NCBI GenBank assembly: GCA_036939755.1 | Contig: JALLAZ010000292.1 | Span: 1 to 17,445 of the forward strand | Reading direction: 5' to 3' | DNA: 17,445 nucleotides | DNA from: Stephanodiscus triporus | Lineage: Eukaryota > Bacillariophyta > Thalassiosirophyceae > Thalassiosirales > Thalassiosiraceae | In this document: positions 1 to 8,602 of the stretch, in pieces | Layout: each line of letters starts with the position of its first letter | Position numbering within the stretch: position 1 is the first letter of the stretch | Position numbers and translations under genes: made by a program | Notes under the pieces: generated by a model | Told to the model about the DNA's origin: nothing | Databases searched by the model: none | Seen by the model: only the letters and a program-made list of their open reading frames with translations

Positions 1-1641
1 TTCCGCCGATGAGCACAATAAAACGTGAAGGGGTGTCATTCCAAAGCAGTCCTGTTGAAGTCCGTGCGCTGGAAGCCTGCTGACCTCTTCATTGAACCAA
101 TTCCATGTTGTGCTGCGCGTGGCTTGTTCGATATGATGCTGTGAACGATAGTAGTAGCAATATTCGTGCAGAGGCAACTCATCGAACCTTCCTATTATCA
201 TTTCAAGAGAAAAACCCATGTCCTGGAGGGAAGGGAATGACTGCATAGCATCTTGCCTCCAAAAGGGAGAGGGAGCGATCACAACATTCCTCAAGAGTGT
301 ACAATGACGAAATGTGTTGAGGTTGAGCCTATTGACAGAGGAAGGGATGCAGATGCGGAGCAAGGAAGTACATTGTTGAAATGCGGCTTCTTCAATATCG
401 ATCCCTCCAAGGCGGCGGCCCTCTATCACATCAACCTCCTTCAATGAAGTGCACCTAAAAAATGCTCCATTGCCAACGGTGGTGACAGATAATGGAACCT
501 TGATGCGGTGCAAGGAATAACATCTAGTGAATGCACCCCGTCCAATCGATTCTAGGCCCTCTGCCAGATTAACCTCCTTCAATGACGTGCATCTGGAAAA
601 TGCCCACTGGCCAATGGCGTTGACAGATGATGGAATATTGATGCAGAGCAATGCAGTACATTTAAAGAATGCATCACTTCCAATCCTTCGGAGGCCCCGT
701 GTCAGATTGACCTCCTTCAATGATGTGCAACACATAAATGCTTCATTGTCGATGGCGGTGACAGATGGAGGAATCCTGATGCGGTGCAAGGAAATACAAT
801 TCCTGAATGCACGCACTCCAATCGATCGAAGGCCGTCGTGAATCTCGACCTCCACAAGGTCAGTGCGATCCTCAAATGCGTTCGCTGGAATATGCTCGAC
901 CGATGGATGGATGCGAACGCGAGTCACATTATCGGGAACCACCGCACCCCTCCTGTAGAGGAAGAAGCCGTCCCTCTTCTTCTTCTTCTTCTTCTTCTTC
1001 TTCTTCGACTTGCGCGTCTCATTCCCGCCCGCCCCATCGGCGAATACCGTTCTTCCCCCCCCCGATTGACTATTCGACCGTTTCGGGGCGGCGATAATAA
1101 TTTCTTTAGATGAAAGTACTCGCAGCGAGAATATACCTACTTGACCAACCTCGGACGTGCTCACCACCAGAGTGTACAGACCAGCGGGAACAAAAACAGC
1201 TTCCGCCACTGCGTATCCATGTCGATATGCCCCGCTGTTAATTATGGGGTCCTCGTACAAACGGTGGATTCGACGTCCATGACCCTGTCGAGCAAAAATG
1301 ACATTGACTGCTAATTCCTGAGCAGCCGTGCATTCAACTTGGATTCTGCATCCACCTGCCGGTACCCTGACGCTCCATTGAGGATTGGAACCGAAGGAGC
1401 CTCTATCCGGCGGCCCACCGGCATTCCCAATCGCCAAAGAACGCGAACCAGTGGAGGCGTCCCACAGCGTCCACGACCCATTTATATGCCAAACGAAACG
1501 TCCTAACGTCGCTACGGCGGTCGCGTTGCTCCCTTCTCTGTCTGGCATTATTATATTATTGACTTCATTGTTCGGGAGGGAGGGGGGAGGGCGATTGCGC
1601 GGTTGTCTGCTGCGGTGTGCTGTCGATAGACTTGTCCCCAT
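1..1641 (-). CDS. BspA-type leucine-rich repeat protein with N-terminal calpain-domain-III-like module (3' end outside window)
   Basis: The minus strand is open from a stop at 1747-1749 to the window edge. In-frame ATGs lie at 1641 and 1548; the upstream one is used, but the second is equally possible. Residues about 45-175 resemble calpain domain III (C2-like): an AGG motif, then SFGSNPQW near residue 89, then VPAGLYTLVVST near 151 followed by a GxFSLRV strand. A low-complexity linker with ten lysines (213-222) leads to RDGFFLYRRGAVVPDN, a typical start of diatom LRR_5 proteins. Nine LRR units of 23 residues follow (one of 27), with the pattern IPxSVxxIGxxAFxxCTSLKE. The last visible residues, CFGMTPLHVLL, look like an ankyrin-type tail. 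No protease catalytic domain is present. The role is unknown; LRR_5 and C2-like folds suggest protein or membrane binding. Domain calls are by eye. Confidence 0.8.
   Translation of the reverse strand, partial: MGTSLSTAHRSRQPRNRPPPSLPNNEVNNIIMPDREGSNATAVATLGRFVWHINGSWTLWDASTGSRSLAIGNAGGPPDRGSFGSNPQWSVRVPAGGCRIQVECTAAQELAVNVIFARQGHGRRIHRLYEDPIINSGAYRHGYAVAEAVFVPAGLYTLVVSTSEVGQVGIFSLRVLSSKEIIIAAPKRSNSQSGGGRTVFADGAGGNETRKSKKKKKKKKKKRDGFFLYRRGAVVPDNVTRVRIHPSVEHIPANAFEDRTDLVEVEIHDGLRSIGVRAFRNCISLHRIRIPPSVTAIDNEAFMCCTSLKEVNLTRGLRRIGSDAFFKCTALLCINIPSSVNAIGQWAFSRCTSLKEVNLAEGLESIGRGAFTRCYSLHRIKVPLSVTTVGNGAFFRCTSLKEVDVIEGRRLGGIDIEEAAFQQCTSLLRICIPSSVNRLNLNTFRHCTLLRNVVIAPSPFWRQDAMQSFPSLQDMGFSLEMIIGRFDELPLHEYCYYYRSQHHIEQATRSTTWNWFNEEVSRLPAHGLQQDCFGMTPLHVLLCSSAE
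433..846 (-). repeat. 138-bp tandem DNA repeat encoding paired LRR units
   Basis: The plus-strand string acctccttcaatga (with small changes) recurs near 433, 571 and 709, exactly 138 bases apart, and the sequence between is also similar. Each period encodes two 23-residue LRRs: one of type IPxSVxxIG and one of type xxGLxxIGxxAF. The regular spacing suggests expansion by duplication of 46-residue pairs. Confidence 0.75.
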
Positions 1642-1956
1642 TTTCCATCTGCGCTTGTTGTTATTCCTCCGTCCTGTATGGCGGTGCTGAAATGCAGGCG
1701 ACCACCTTCGATTCCCCCCACGTGTGGATGGAGCACCCCCCCTTCCTTATATTGTGATTCGCCACCGCGGGCGGAGAAGGAGGCGCCCCCAAACGGATTC
1801 CTGGAGCAGTTCTTTTTTTTGTTGACTGTCTTAGAAGATCAACCACATCATTCTGTCAACTCCACACCAGAACCCTCCTAACATAAAATAATCTACCTCT
1901 AGGTAGATACCTAACGACATCCTGCGCCCTCCAAACGAAGACGATATAGGAGTAAT
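1642..1956. promoter_or_regulatory. Divergent intergenic region with an 18-bp inverted repeat
   Basis: This 315-bp gap separates two divergently oriented genes, so it probably holds both promoters. The only clear structure is a perfect inverted repeat at 1891-1908: ATCTACCT, a 2-base spacer, then AGGTAGAT, about 50 bases before the ATG at 1957. No TATA box was assigned with confidence. Confidence 0.4.
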
Positions 1957-2551
1957 ATGTTAGTGGCATTAACATTGCTACTGATCCGTTGCGGAGGAAG
2001 AAGCGAGATCACCGCCTCCGCTCTGCCGCTGGCGGGACCGCACCACGGTGGGCGAGACCACCGACCGCCGCCCGCCATCATCAGTCGGCCGAACCCCGAC
2101 GCCCGTCGATCATCGTCGTCGCGACGGCCCCGAACGACATCGTCGCCCCTGTTTTACTCCACGTCGGAGGACCCCTCCTCCTCCATCTCGGACGCCGCGT
2201 CCAGGACCGCCCGGATAAGGGAGATGGCATTAAAACTCATGGAGGAGAATGCCATGCCGCCGCCGCCGCCGCCGCCGCCGTCGTCGTCGTCGTCCGCGCT
2301 TCTCGACGACGACGTCGTCCGGGACTCGAGGGGCGACGAAAATGATGACGATGATGATGACGATCGTCGTCATCCCGACCACCACCACCACCGCCACCAC
2401 CACCCCGGCCATCATTACGACGACGATCGCGGGTCGCCGGCGGGATCGGAATTCGCGAGCCTCGCGTCGAGCTTCCTCTCGTATACCGAACGCGACATTC
2501 GATCGCTGACGTCCACCTCGAATCTGTATTATCGCTACCATCGACGACGAC

Positions 2552-2597
<46 letters not shown>

Positions 2598-3712
2598 TCC
2601 CTCGGGATCGTCCCGAGGTTCGGCCCGCCCCCCCCCCTCGCGCCAACGACGATCGAGGGAGGACGGCATACGATACCGCGCTCTGTATTCCGGCGTCAGA
2701 TCCGCCTCGTCGGACCCGGAAATCACGCGCGCGTTCGCGATACTCTTCGAGGATTATCTGCCCATACGTATCGCCGGGCGGAGGATATACGGCCACCTCG
2801 CGACGGTCATGGAGGAGGTGCGGGCGGAGCGCGACGGGGAAATCGCCAGGGCCGGCGAGCTTTGTCCCGATTGGGACCGTCGCGGCGCGGCGATATCGGG
2901 GGGGGGGGGGGGGGGGGGGGACGTCGTTGATGGAATGCGCACGGGACGTTTGGGATGCCCTCGTGGACGAGGTCTTGCTCGTCGATGACTCGTTGGAATC
3001 TGCCGTGGGGGTCATCCCTCTCTCTCAGTTGATTCGCTTGGGAATCGATCGACTGCTGATGGAGGAGGGCGTGGTGAATGGCGCGGCCGAGCTCGAGCGC
3101 ATCGTGAGGGACACTGTCCTACGTGAAGAAAGGATCATCGAAGAACGTTGCCATACGACGAAGAAAAACGCGGCAGTTCGCGAGGGCGCGATGGATTTGG
3201 AAATGACGTTCGCGACATTCATGAAAGTCATGTATTGCACAGCATTGTCGAAGGGATCCGAAGACGGCAATCGTGATGATGTCGTCCGTCGAGTTCTACG
3301 AAAGATAGAACAGAGGGCGTTGGATCATCGGATGATTGTCGGTGGCAGTCTCGCGAGTGATAAGGACATATCGACGCTGTTGGCGGCGAGGGCGGTACAT
3401 GCCGGAAGCACGAGCAGATGCGAAAAGAGGGCCAAGTGGAGCGACCGATTCGACGAGTACGTATCGACGTTCCAGCTGTGGGAACGTAAATTCCTCAGCA
3501 ACAACAATGGCAATAATCTTGATGATGTCGGGCGGCGACAAAATAAATCTAGCAGGCGGTTCGAAATCCTCCGTGGGTGTTTCGTCGGGGCGAGGAACGA
3601 GAGGAACGTCGCAGCGCTGAAAATCGTGTACATGGATTATGCCGCGTTGAGGATTGGGGGCGACTTGATTTTTCAGCTCATGTCTAAGATTGCCAATAAA
3701 ATAATAATGTGA
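1957..3712 (+). CDS. Unrecognised, probably secreted protein; reading frame broken at a poly-G run
   Basis: Two plus-strand frames abut at a run of 23 G (2898-2920). The first runs from ATG 1957 and ends at 2988. The second is open across the junction and ends with TGA at 3710-3712. Removing one G (or adding two) joins them into about 584 residues, so I treat them as one gene. The N-terminus, MLVALTLLLIRC, looks like a signal peptide or anchor. Residues ~95-230 are low complexity with runs of Pro, Ser, His and a long Asp run from (GAC)n at about 2555-2597. The more ordinary segments begin at about residue 235 (RYRALYSGVRSASSDPEITR) and continue after the G run (MECARDVWDALVDEVLLVDD), helical and charged. 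I recognise no domain. The break may be an assembly or slippage error rather than a real mutation. The 3' end converges on the RINGv/TPR pseudogene about 50 bases away. Confidence 0.6.
2898..2920. repeat. 23-base poly-G run at a reading-frame break
   Basis: An uninterrupted run of 23 G lies exactly where the frame of the surrounding gene changes. It would encode about seven glycines. Homopolymers of this length are prone to slippage and base-calling error. Confidence 0.95.
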
Positions 3713-3764
3713 CCCTCATACACGCTTGTGGTGTTAATGTGTATCGTATGGTATCTTCTAATGA

Positions 3765-4907
3765 CTAATGATGTTCTGCCCATACATGAAGCATTCTCTC
3801 GTCGTCTACCTTTCTTGGCTTTGCAGTGGGGCCTGCGAGGACGCAGATTTCGCCATCATTTTAAGCCTGGAATGGTTTGTCATCAGGCGACGCAATAGCG
3901 TTGCGTTTCTGGCATATTTCCATCAATTTTTCAATACTTTTAGTGCGATTGTGTTCTGGACCATGCACAAGGCGGCAGCCGGGAGCCAACTTCATGAGGA
4001 GCCGCTCAGCTTCGATACTACCACAGTTTGCTTCCAAAAAGCATTGTCGCATAGTGCAAACCCTAAGAGTATTGTCTCGTCTGAAGTCAAGCTAGATGAT
4101 TCAAGTTTTATCTCATAGTTGATCCTTGCGCTCTCCAAAAGAACAGTTGCGCATGCGTTCGAGTCATCTTCGTTGCTCCTGGCCGAATGGGCCGTGACAG
4201 TTGCAATTATGTTTTCCGTCACTTCGGCCTGCTCTTTCATGCCGAATAAATTGTAAATTATTCGAGCCTTTTCGATGTGTTTGATTGCAATCTCATCACT
4301 TTCTTCAGTTTTGTCCATGCCCTTAAGGTACCCAAAGCCAACACATCCGACTGCCTCAAAGAATCCAATAATATTGCAAAATTCGTATTCGATACTTGTA
4401 TGAGGCATGTGTACCCACCCGTCCATCTTCTCATCCTTCTTAATTTGCTCGACCATCGACAGCAACTTTTTTATAAGCGTTTCACACTCCATTTTAAGCA
4501 TCCCCACATCTTGACACGACAAAGGCAGAAAAATATTATTGACCAACGTCACGATTTTGGATCGAAGGGATTGCATCACTCTGATTTTATCCCACTTGCT
4601 GTTTTCAGGATGGCCGTATGTCGCCTCCGCAAATGAGACGAATGCAGATGATATTATCTAGAGATAATTGCCTTTGGTAGGGCTGTTTGCAGTTGAGGCA
4701 ATTTACCCATGGCTCGTGAAAGGCCGGGGAGACATCCGCCTCTGCCTCCAGTTTGTTCTTTTGCTCTGCGTACTTGACGATGCATTATAGATGTGCGAAG
4801 CCCGCCGAATCGCCGCGGCAAGAGCAGTCGCGCACCAGAGGCTTTCCCTCTTCGTCGGGCCCATCGTCCAAACAGAAGTAGCACGATGCTCCGTCGGGGA
4901 CTGCCAT
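3765..4907 (-). pseudogene. Decayed RINGv (RING-CH) zinc finger/TPR-like gene
   Basis: From ATG 4907 the minus strand encodes MAVPDGASCYFCLDDGPDEE and then VRDCSCRGDSAGFAHL, the first half of a RINGv finger (CxxC, CxC). It then meets TAA at 4785-4787. The same frame continues as CIVKYAEQKNKLEAEA and WVNCLNCKQPYQRQLSLD, which supplies the remaining finger cysteines. Near 4655-4660 a one-base excess shifts the frame into SSAFVSFAEATYGHPENSKW and then a helical, TPR-like region to about 4040. At 4036-4040 a run of five T (minus strand) appears one base short; restoring a base continues into LEANCGSIEAERLLMKLAP and ends at PFQA followed by TAA (3861-3863). Past that stop the frame still reads NDGEICVLAGPTAKPRKVDD, typical of the C-terminal domain of this diatom family, until TAG at 3765. 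So there are two stops and two frameshifts, and the final domain is cut short. Intact members would be predicted E3 ligase-like proteins; this copy should not make one. Confidence 0.8.
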
Positions 4908-5045
4908 TGTGCCTCGTGCTCATTGAGTGTATCTTATGTTGCACCTACTATCGTATGCAAGGTGGTCACTAGTGACTCGCGTGAGTCATTCATTTTCAAG
5001 AATCATCTTCATTCGTCTCTCCTCTGAACTAAAATAGTCCGGAAC

Positions 5046-7211
5046 ATGCTCGCGATACAGACGATGCAACGCCGCCTCCTTCGTCGGGCGGCGGCGACTA
5101 CCTCCGCGGCGAGCAACAATCGTCACCTCCGTTCCCATATCTCGGGCGGAGTCGGCGGCGGGCATCGACCCGATGTCCGTCAGTCGTGCGGGGCGGTCCA
5201 GAACGCGCGGCCGCGCTCCCGCCGCGTCGAGGACGACGTCCGCCGTCGTCGACATTGCCATCGTCCCCCCCACCCCCCCCTCCGGTCCTTCTCGAGTTCT
5301 CCCGCCGACGAGGTCGTCTCGATCCAGGAGGATGATCGTCCCTCCTCCTCCTCCTCCTCCCAGCCCGATGCTCCTCCTCCTCCTGCTACTACCACCGCTA
5401 CAACCACCACCATCCCGGTCCCCCCCGTATTCGCCTCCCCCAAATTCACGACGACGAGCGCGACGACATCGACCGGAACGCGACGTCGTCCTCCGCCGCA
5501 ACGACGACGCCATCCGCGCGAGGAGGGATTCCGTCGCCGGTGGTGGGACGACCTCCTCCCGCGGGACGACGCGACGAACGACGAGGTCGCGACGGCGGTC
5601 GATGATTTTTTGATGTCGATTTCTTCTCCCGATTTGGTCGAGCATCTCCGGAATGTCCGATCGTCGTCGTCGTCGTCGTCGTCGTCGGGGGAAGGAGGAG
5701 GGGTGAGGGGGGGAAGGGGCGGAGCGACGACGACGACGACGATGGGGGAAGAAGAAGAAATAAGCGACGACGGCGGAGGCGGCGGCGGCGGAACGACGAT
5801 ATCTCCTCCCGAGGAGGAGGGGGGGGGGGAAGGGTCTGCGATGGCATCGGACTCGGAAGGGAGGGGGAGACCGCGACTTCTTCTCGTGGACGTGGCATCC
5901 GCGAGACGACTCCATCGCGCGCTCCTTAAAATGATGGAGCTGTGTCTCCCCCCCCCGACGTCCTCGACGACGACGACGGATGGACGGCGTTCGCGCGACG
6001 ACGGTCGGGAAGGAGGGGGGGATGGAGGGGGAGGATCGCGCCACTACTCCGCCGCGATCGTGGGGAGGGCCCTGCGTTTGTCACGTCGTGCCGAGGAGTT
6101 GGGATTGCCCCCCCATCGACCGCTCTATCGACGCCTGGCCGTCGGAGTCGTGCTGACGTCCTCGTCGTCTTCGTCGTCGTCTTACCCCGCCGTCGTTGTT
6201 GAGGAGTGTCGAGCCGGGGAGGGGGGCGATCGTCCCATCGCCGACCCCCTCCTCCTTGAGCTATTGGGTATCCTCGAGGGCGCACGCTCGGCGCTCGGGA
6301 TACGTCCGGGGGGAGGGTTGCTCCGGCGGCTCGCCGAGGACGTCCTCGCCGAGCCGTTCCTGTTGCTGTTGGAAACGAGGAGATTGGAGGAGGCCGCGGG
6401 ACTGCTGCGAGGATGGAAGGCCGCCCTCGGTAGCGACGCTAATCGACACGACCTGACGAGCGTCATCGGCGAGGAGAACGCCCTCCGAGCGTTGGACCTC
6501 GCTCGGGGGTGGATCGACGATGACGATATCGTCGACCGCATGCAGTCGAACGATGACGTCGCGGAGCTGGCTTTCATGCTGCAGGAGGCCCTCGACGGGG
6601 TCCTGAGGGATCGAAGGCGACGCTTTGCGAAGATATCTGACATGATGTTGCGATTGTCGCTGCGCGACGATGACGATGACGACGACGACGGCGATTTCGA
6701 CGACGGCGGCGACTCGGACTCGGACTACGAGGACGACTTCGACTACGAGAGCGACGGAGAGGAGAATATTGCAGCATATGAACGCGACTACGAAAACGAC
6801 GGAGAGGAGGACTTTACTTCTCCCGTCCCTGCGCTCGCCAAGTTTTCGTCTGCGTCCGATGTTTCGAGAGGAATCGAAACGGTTCGTTTTGCCAGTCTAG
6901 GGGCCGATGACGAAGATACGACGACGGTTTCTTTTAGGGCAGAAACTACGAACAAGTCCACACATGAGAGCGAGGAGGGCGAGGATGATGAATCTTACAC
7001 TATCATCAGAGGGCTGACAAACAAGGAGGCACGGAGGAGCATCTATCTCCGAAATTCTGCGGATTGGCATCTTGCTGACATCGTCCCGCAACTGCAAGAT
7101 TGGAACAAGGGACAAATGCTCACGTTCACACCCATGTACGAGAGGTATGTTGGAAATCAGATCGCGAATGCGATCGATGACGAGGAGGATGAAGAGGACT
7201 ACCTAGGCTAA
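5046..7211 (+). CDS. Unrecognised 721-aa protein with mitochondrial-type presequence
   Basis: This is a single uninterrupted frame from ATG 5046. The first ~60 residues are rich in Arg, Ala and Ser, with no acidic residue before about position 43, as in mitochondrial presequences. A PLRSFSSSPA motif near residues 78-87 resembles a matrix cleavage site. Long Ser, Pro, Thr and Gly runs (about 95-280) interrupt the protein. The region of about 280-540 is leucine-rich and helical (SARRLHRALLKMMELCLPPP, RALRLSRRAEELGLPPHRPL) and recalls pentatricopeptide or other alpha-helical repeats, but I cannot assign a family. An Asp/Glu-rich stretch (~555-600) precedes a more conserved-looking tail, RGLTNKEARRSIYLRNSADW then HLADIVPQLQDWNKGQ. 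It is divergent from the pseudogene at 4907, with only 138 bases between. A role in organelle RNA or ribosome biology is possible, but this is a guess from architecture. Confidence 0.75.
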   Translation: MLAIQTMQRRLLRRAAATTSAASNNRHLRSHISGGVGGGHRPDVRQSCGAVQNARPRSRRVEDDVRRRRHCHRPPHPPLRSFSSSPADEVVSIQEDDRPSSSSSSQPDAPPPPATTTATTTTIPVPPVFASPKFTTTSATTSTGTRRRPPPQRRRHPREEGFRRRWWDDLLPRDDATNDEVATAVDDFLMSISSPDLVEHLRNVRSSSSSSSSSGEGGGVRGGRGGATTTTTMGEEEEISDDGGGGGGGTTISPPEEEGGGEGSAMASDSEGRGRPRLLLVDVASARRLHRALLKMMELCLPPPTSSTTTTDGRRSRDDGREGGGDGGGGSRHYSAAIVGRALRLSRRAEELGLPPHRPLYRRLAVGVVLTSSSSSSSSYPAVVVEECRAGEGGDRPIADPLLLELLGILEGARSALGIRPGGGLLRRLAEDVLAEPFLLLLETRRLEEAAGLLRGWKAALGSDANRHDLTSVIGEENALRALDLARGWIDDDDIVDRMQSNDDVAELAFMLQEALDGVLRDRRRRFAKISDMMLRLSLRDDDDDDDDGDFDDGGDSDSDYEDDFDYESDGEENIAAYERDYENDGEEDFTSPVPALAKFSSASDVSRGIETVRFASLGADDEDTTTVSFRAETTNKSTHESEEGEDDESYTIIRGLTNKEARRSIYLRNSADWHLADIVPQLQDWNKGQMLTFTPMYERYVGNQIANAIDDEEDEEDYLG

Positions 7212-7627
7212 GTATTTTGGAGGGTGAAGGTTGGTGGCGCATCACGCTTTGAAGATGGACTGTGTGAGTCGATACATTGGGGAATGATGATTGTACAGCC
7301 ACCGGTTGTAAAATAGCAGTATATTACACCTTATTGTTGTTGTTGAGTCTGGACTGGATGGCGATAGGATCGTGAATACCACAGCATCTGCAAATAGCTG
7401 CAGCAAGACTAATCGTTCCTCTAGCCAGCTTCTCTCGGTGTGAAGGTGGATGAGCGATCAGCCATTCCTAAAGGTACAAGAACTATAACTCATACACACG
7501 CAGTAACCTACACCCCTCTTGTCGGCATTTTCCAAGTCCTGTTTATCACGCCGACGAAATTTGCCTTAGTCTTCCTTCCTTCTTTTTAGGATGCAGGCTG
7601 ATCATGTTTCTCGTTCTGGATAATCGA
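7212..7627. other. Convergent 3' intergenic region, no gene seen
   Basis: These 416 bases lie between the 3' ends of the mitochondrial-type gene and the STI1-like gene. No ORF, RNA gene or repeat of note was found. The stretch presumably holds both 3' UTRs. Confidence 0.6.
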
Positions 7628-8413
7628 CTATAACTCGACTGCGGATCTGAAAGAACTTGCCATTTGCTCCATCTGCGCCTTCGTCGTCGGATCCTGCATC
7701 ATGTCCTGCATCGCGCTGACGTACTTCTTAAAGCTCGGGTCCTTGGCCATCTGCGACAACTGCTGCTGAAATTGGGGATCCCTCATCATCCTCGCCGCCT
7801 CGGCCATGACCTCAGGATCGGCCATCGCCTGCATCGCCTCCGACATGGTATCCTTGGCTTCGGCCCGGATGGCCCCCTGTCCCACCTTCATCATGTGCTC
7901 CATCTTGGCCTGCATCTTGGCAGCCTGGTCTGGATCCTCCAATGTCTTTTTGACGTTCTCGATGTTGGATTTGAAGGATTTGTCGTTGGTGAGTTCCTTC
8001 ATCTTCTTCTTCCATTCGGGACTTTCCATCATTTTCTTCGCCTCGGCCATTAGCTCCGGGTCCTTATAACGTGGTTGGGATGGGGGGAGGGGGGGGTCGA
8101 TCGTCGGGGTTAGGGATCGCGCAGTTGACGTTACCATTTCGTATCGGCCGGTCTAGTTCCGATCGCCGAACGACACGACATCTACGAAGAAGAAAAAAAG
8201 AGAAAAGCTCACCTGCATGTCCTGGAATAATTGCGCGAGCAACTTCGGATCCTGCGCCGCCTTTTGAATGCCCGCCATGCCCATCGAGATGTCGTACTCG
8301 GCGTCCTTTTTCGGGTCCTTGCCGTAGACGTAGGGTTCCACCGCGTCTTTGGCGGTGGATACGCCGATCATCGAGAGGAGGGCGGCGGTGGTAAATATGG
8401 ACAGGACCTTCAT
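7628..8413 (-). CDS. STI1/DP-repeat co-chaperone-like protein with signal peptide (one intron)
   Basis: Exon 1 (8413-8213) starts MKVLSIFTTAALLSMIGVST, a clear signal peptide, and ends LLAQLFQDMQ at a GTGAGC donor (8212-8207). The best acceptor is ATAAG ending at 8063, giving a 150-bp intron and phase-0 joining to DPELMAEAKKMMESPEWKKK (exon 2, 8062-7628). The product is 211 aa. Exon 2 carries repeated DP motifs of the STI1/heat-shock chaperonin-binding type: DPELMAEAKKM, DPEVMAEAARMMRDPQFQQQ, DPSFKKYVSAMQDMMQDP. Such modules occur in Hop/STI1, Hip and Tic40 and bind clients or help HSP70/HSP90. No TPR domain is visible, so this is not a full Hop. The signal peptide places it in the ER, or in the plastid if a transit region follows; no clear -F cleavage motif is seen. 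It is divergent from HSP70 with 366 bases between. Confidence 0.8.
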
Positions 8414-8472
8414 TCTTTGGGTGTGTATTAATAATTATGAATTGGGCTTTAGTGCTGCAACGGAGAACAATA

Positions 8473-8507
8473 GAAAGTGGAAAGTGGAAAGTGGAAAGTG
8501 GAACGTG
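8473..8507. repeat. Five tandem 7-bp units (GAAAGTG)
   Basis: There are four perfect copies of GAAAGTG at 8473-8500 and a fifth, GAACGTG, at 8501-8507. The array lies 60 bases upstream of the STI1-like ATG and may be a binding-site cluster or a simple microsatellite. Confidence 0.9.
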
Positions 8508-8578
8508 GATGTGTTGGAAGAGATTTTTTGTTCTTGGGATTCAGGCGTGTTCCACGTTTCACGTTGAAGATTTGTTCA

Positions 8579-8602
8579 ATTGGCGACAATGTTGTCGCCA
8601 AT
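8579..8602. promoter_or_regulatory. Inverted CCAAT-box palindrome at the centre of the divergent promoter
   Basis: The arms ATTGGCGACAA (8579-8589) and TTGTCGCCAAT (8592-8602) are perfect reverse complements with a 2-base spacer. The outer five bases of the arms are ATTGG and CCAAT, an inverted pair of CCAAT boxes. Direct TTGTTC hexamers flank it at 8572-8577 and 8605-8610. Its centre (8590.5) is within 6 bases of the midpoint between the two start codons. NF-Y binding to CCAAT in bidirectional promoters is known from animals; its use here is inferred. Confidence 0.65.

Noticed and set aside
784..1113. Plus-strand ORFs with Leu and Ser runs
   Set aside because: They are antisense shadows of the Lys-rich linker and LRR array, which are supported by clear repeats on the minus strand.
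2230..3015. 261-codon minus-strand ORF rich in Val and Arg
   Set aside because: It is antisense to the Asp/Ser/Pro tracts of the plus-strand gene; its composition is just the complement of trinucleotide repeats.
4986..6044. 352-codon minus-strand ORF rich in Arg and Pro
   Set aside because: It is antisense to the 721-codon gene, has low-complexity composition only, and no domain.
8550..8577. Possible heat-shock element (TTC, TTC, GAA, TTC) upstream of HSP70
   Set aside because: The spacings are 8, 8 and 9 bases, not the 5-base modules (or multiples) required of heat-shock elements.
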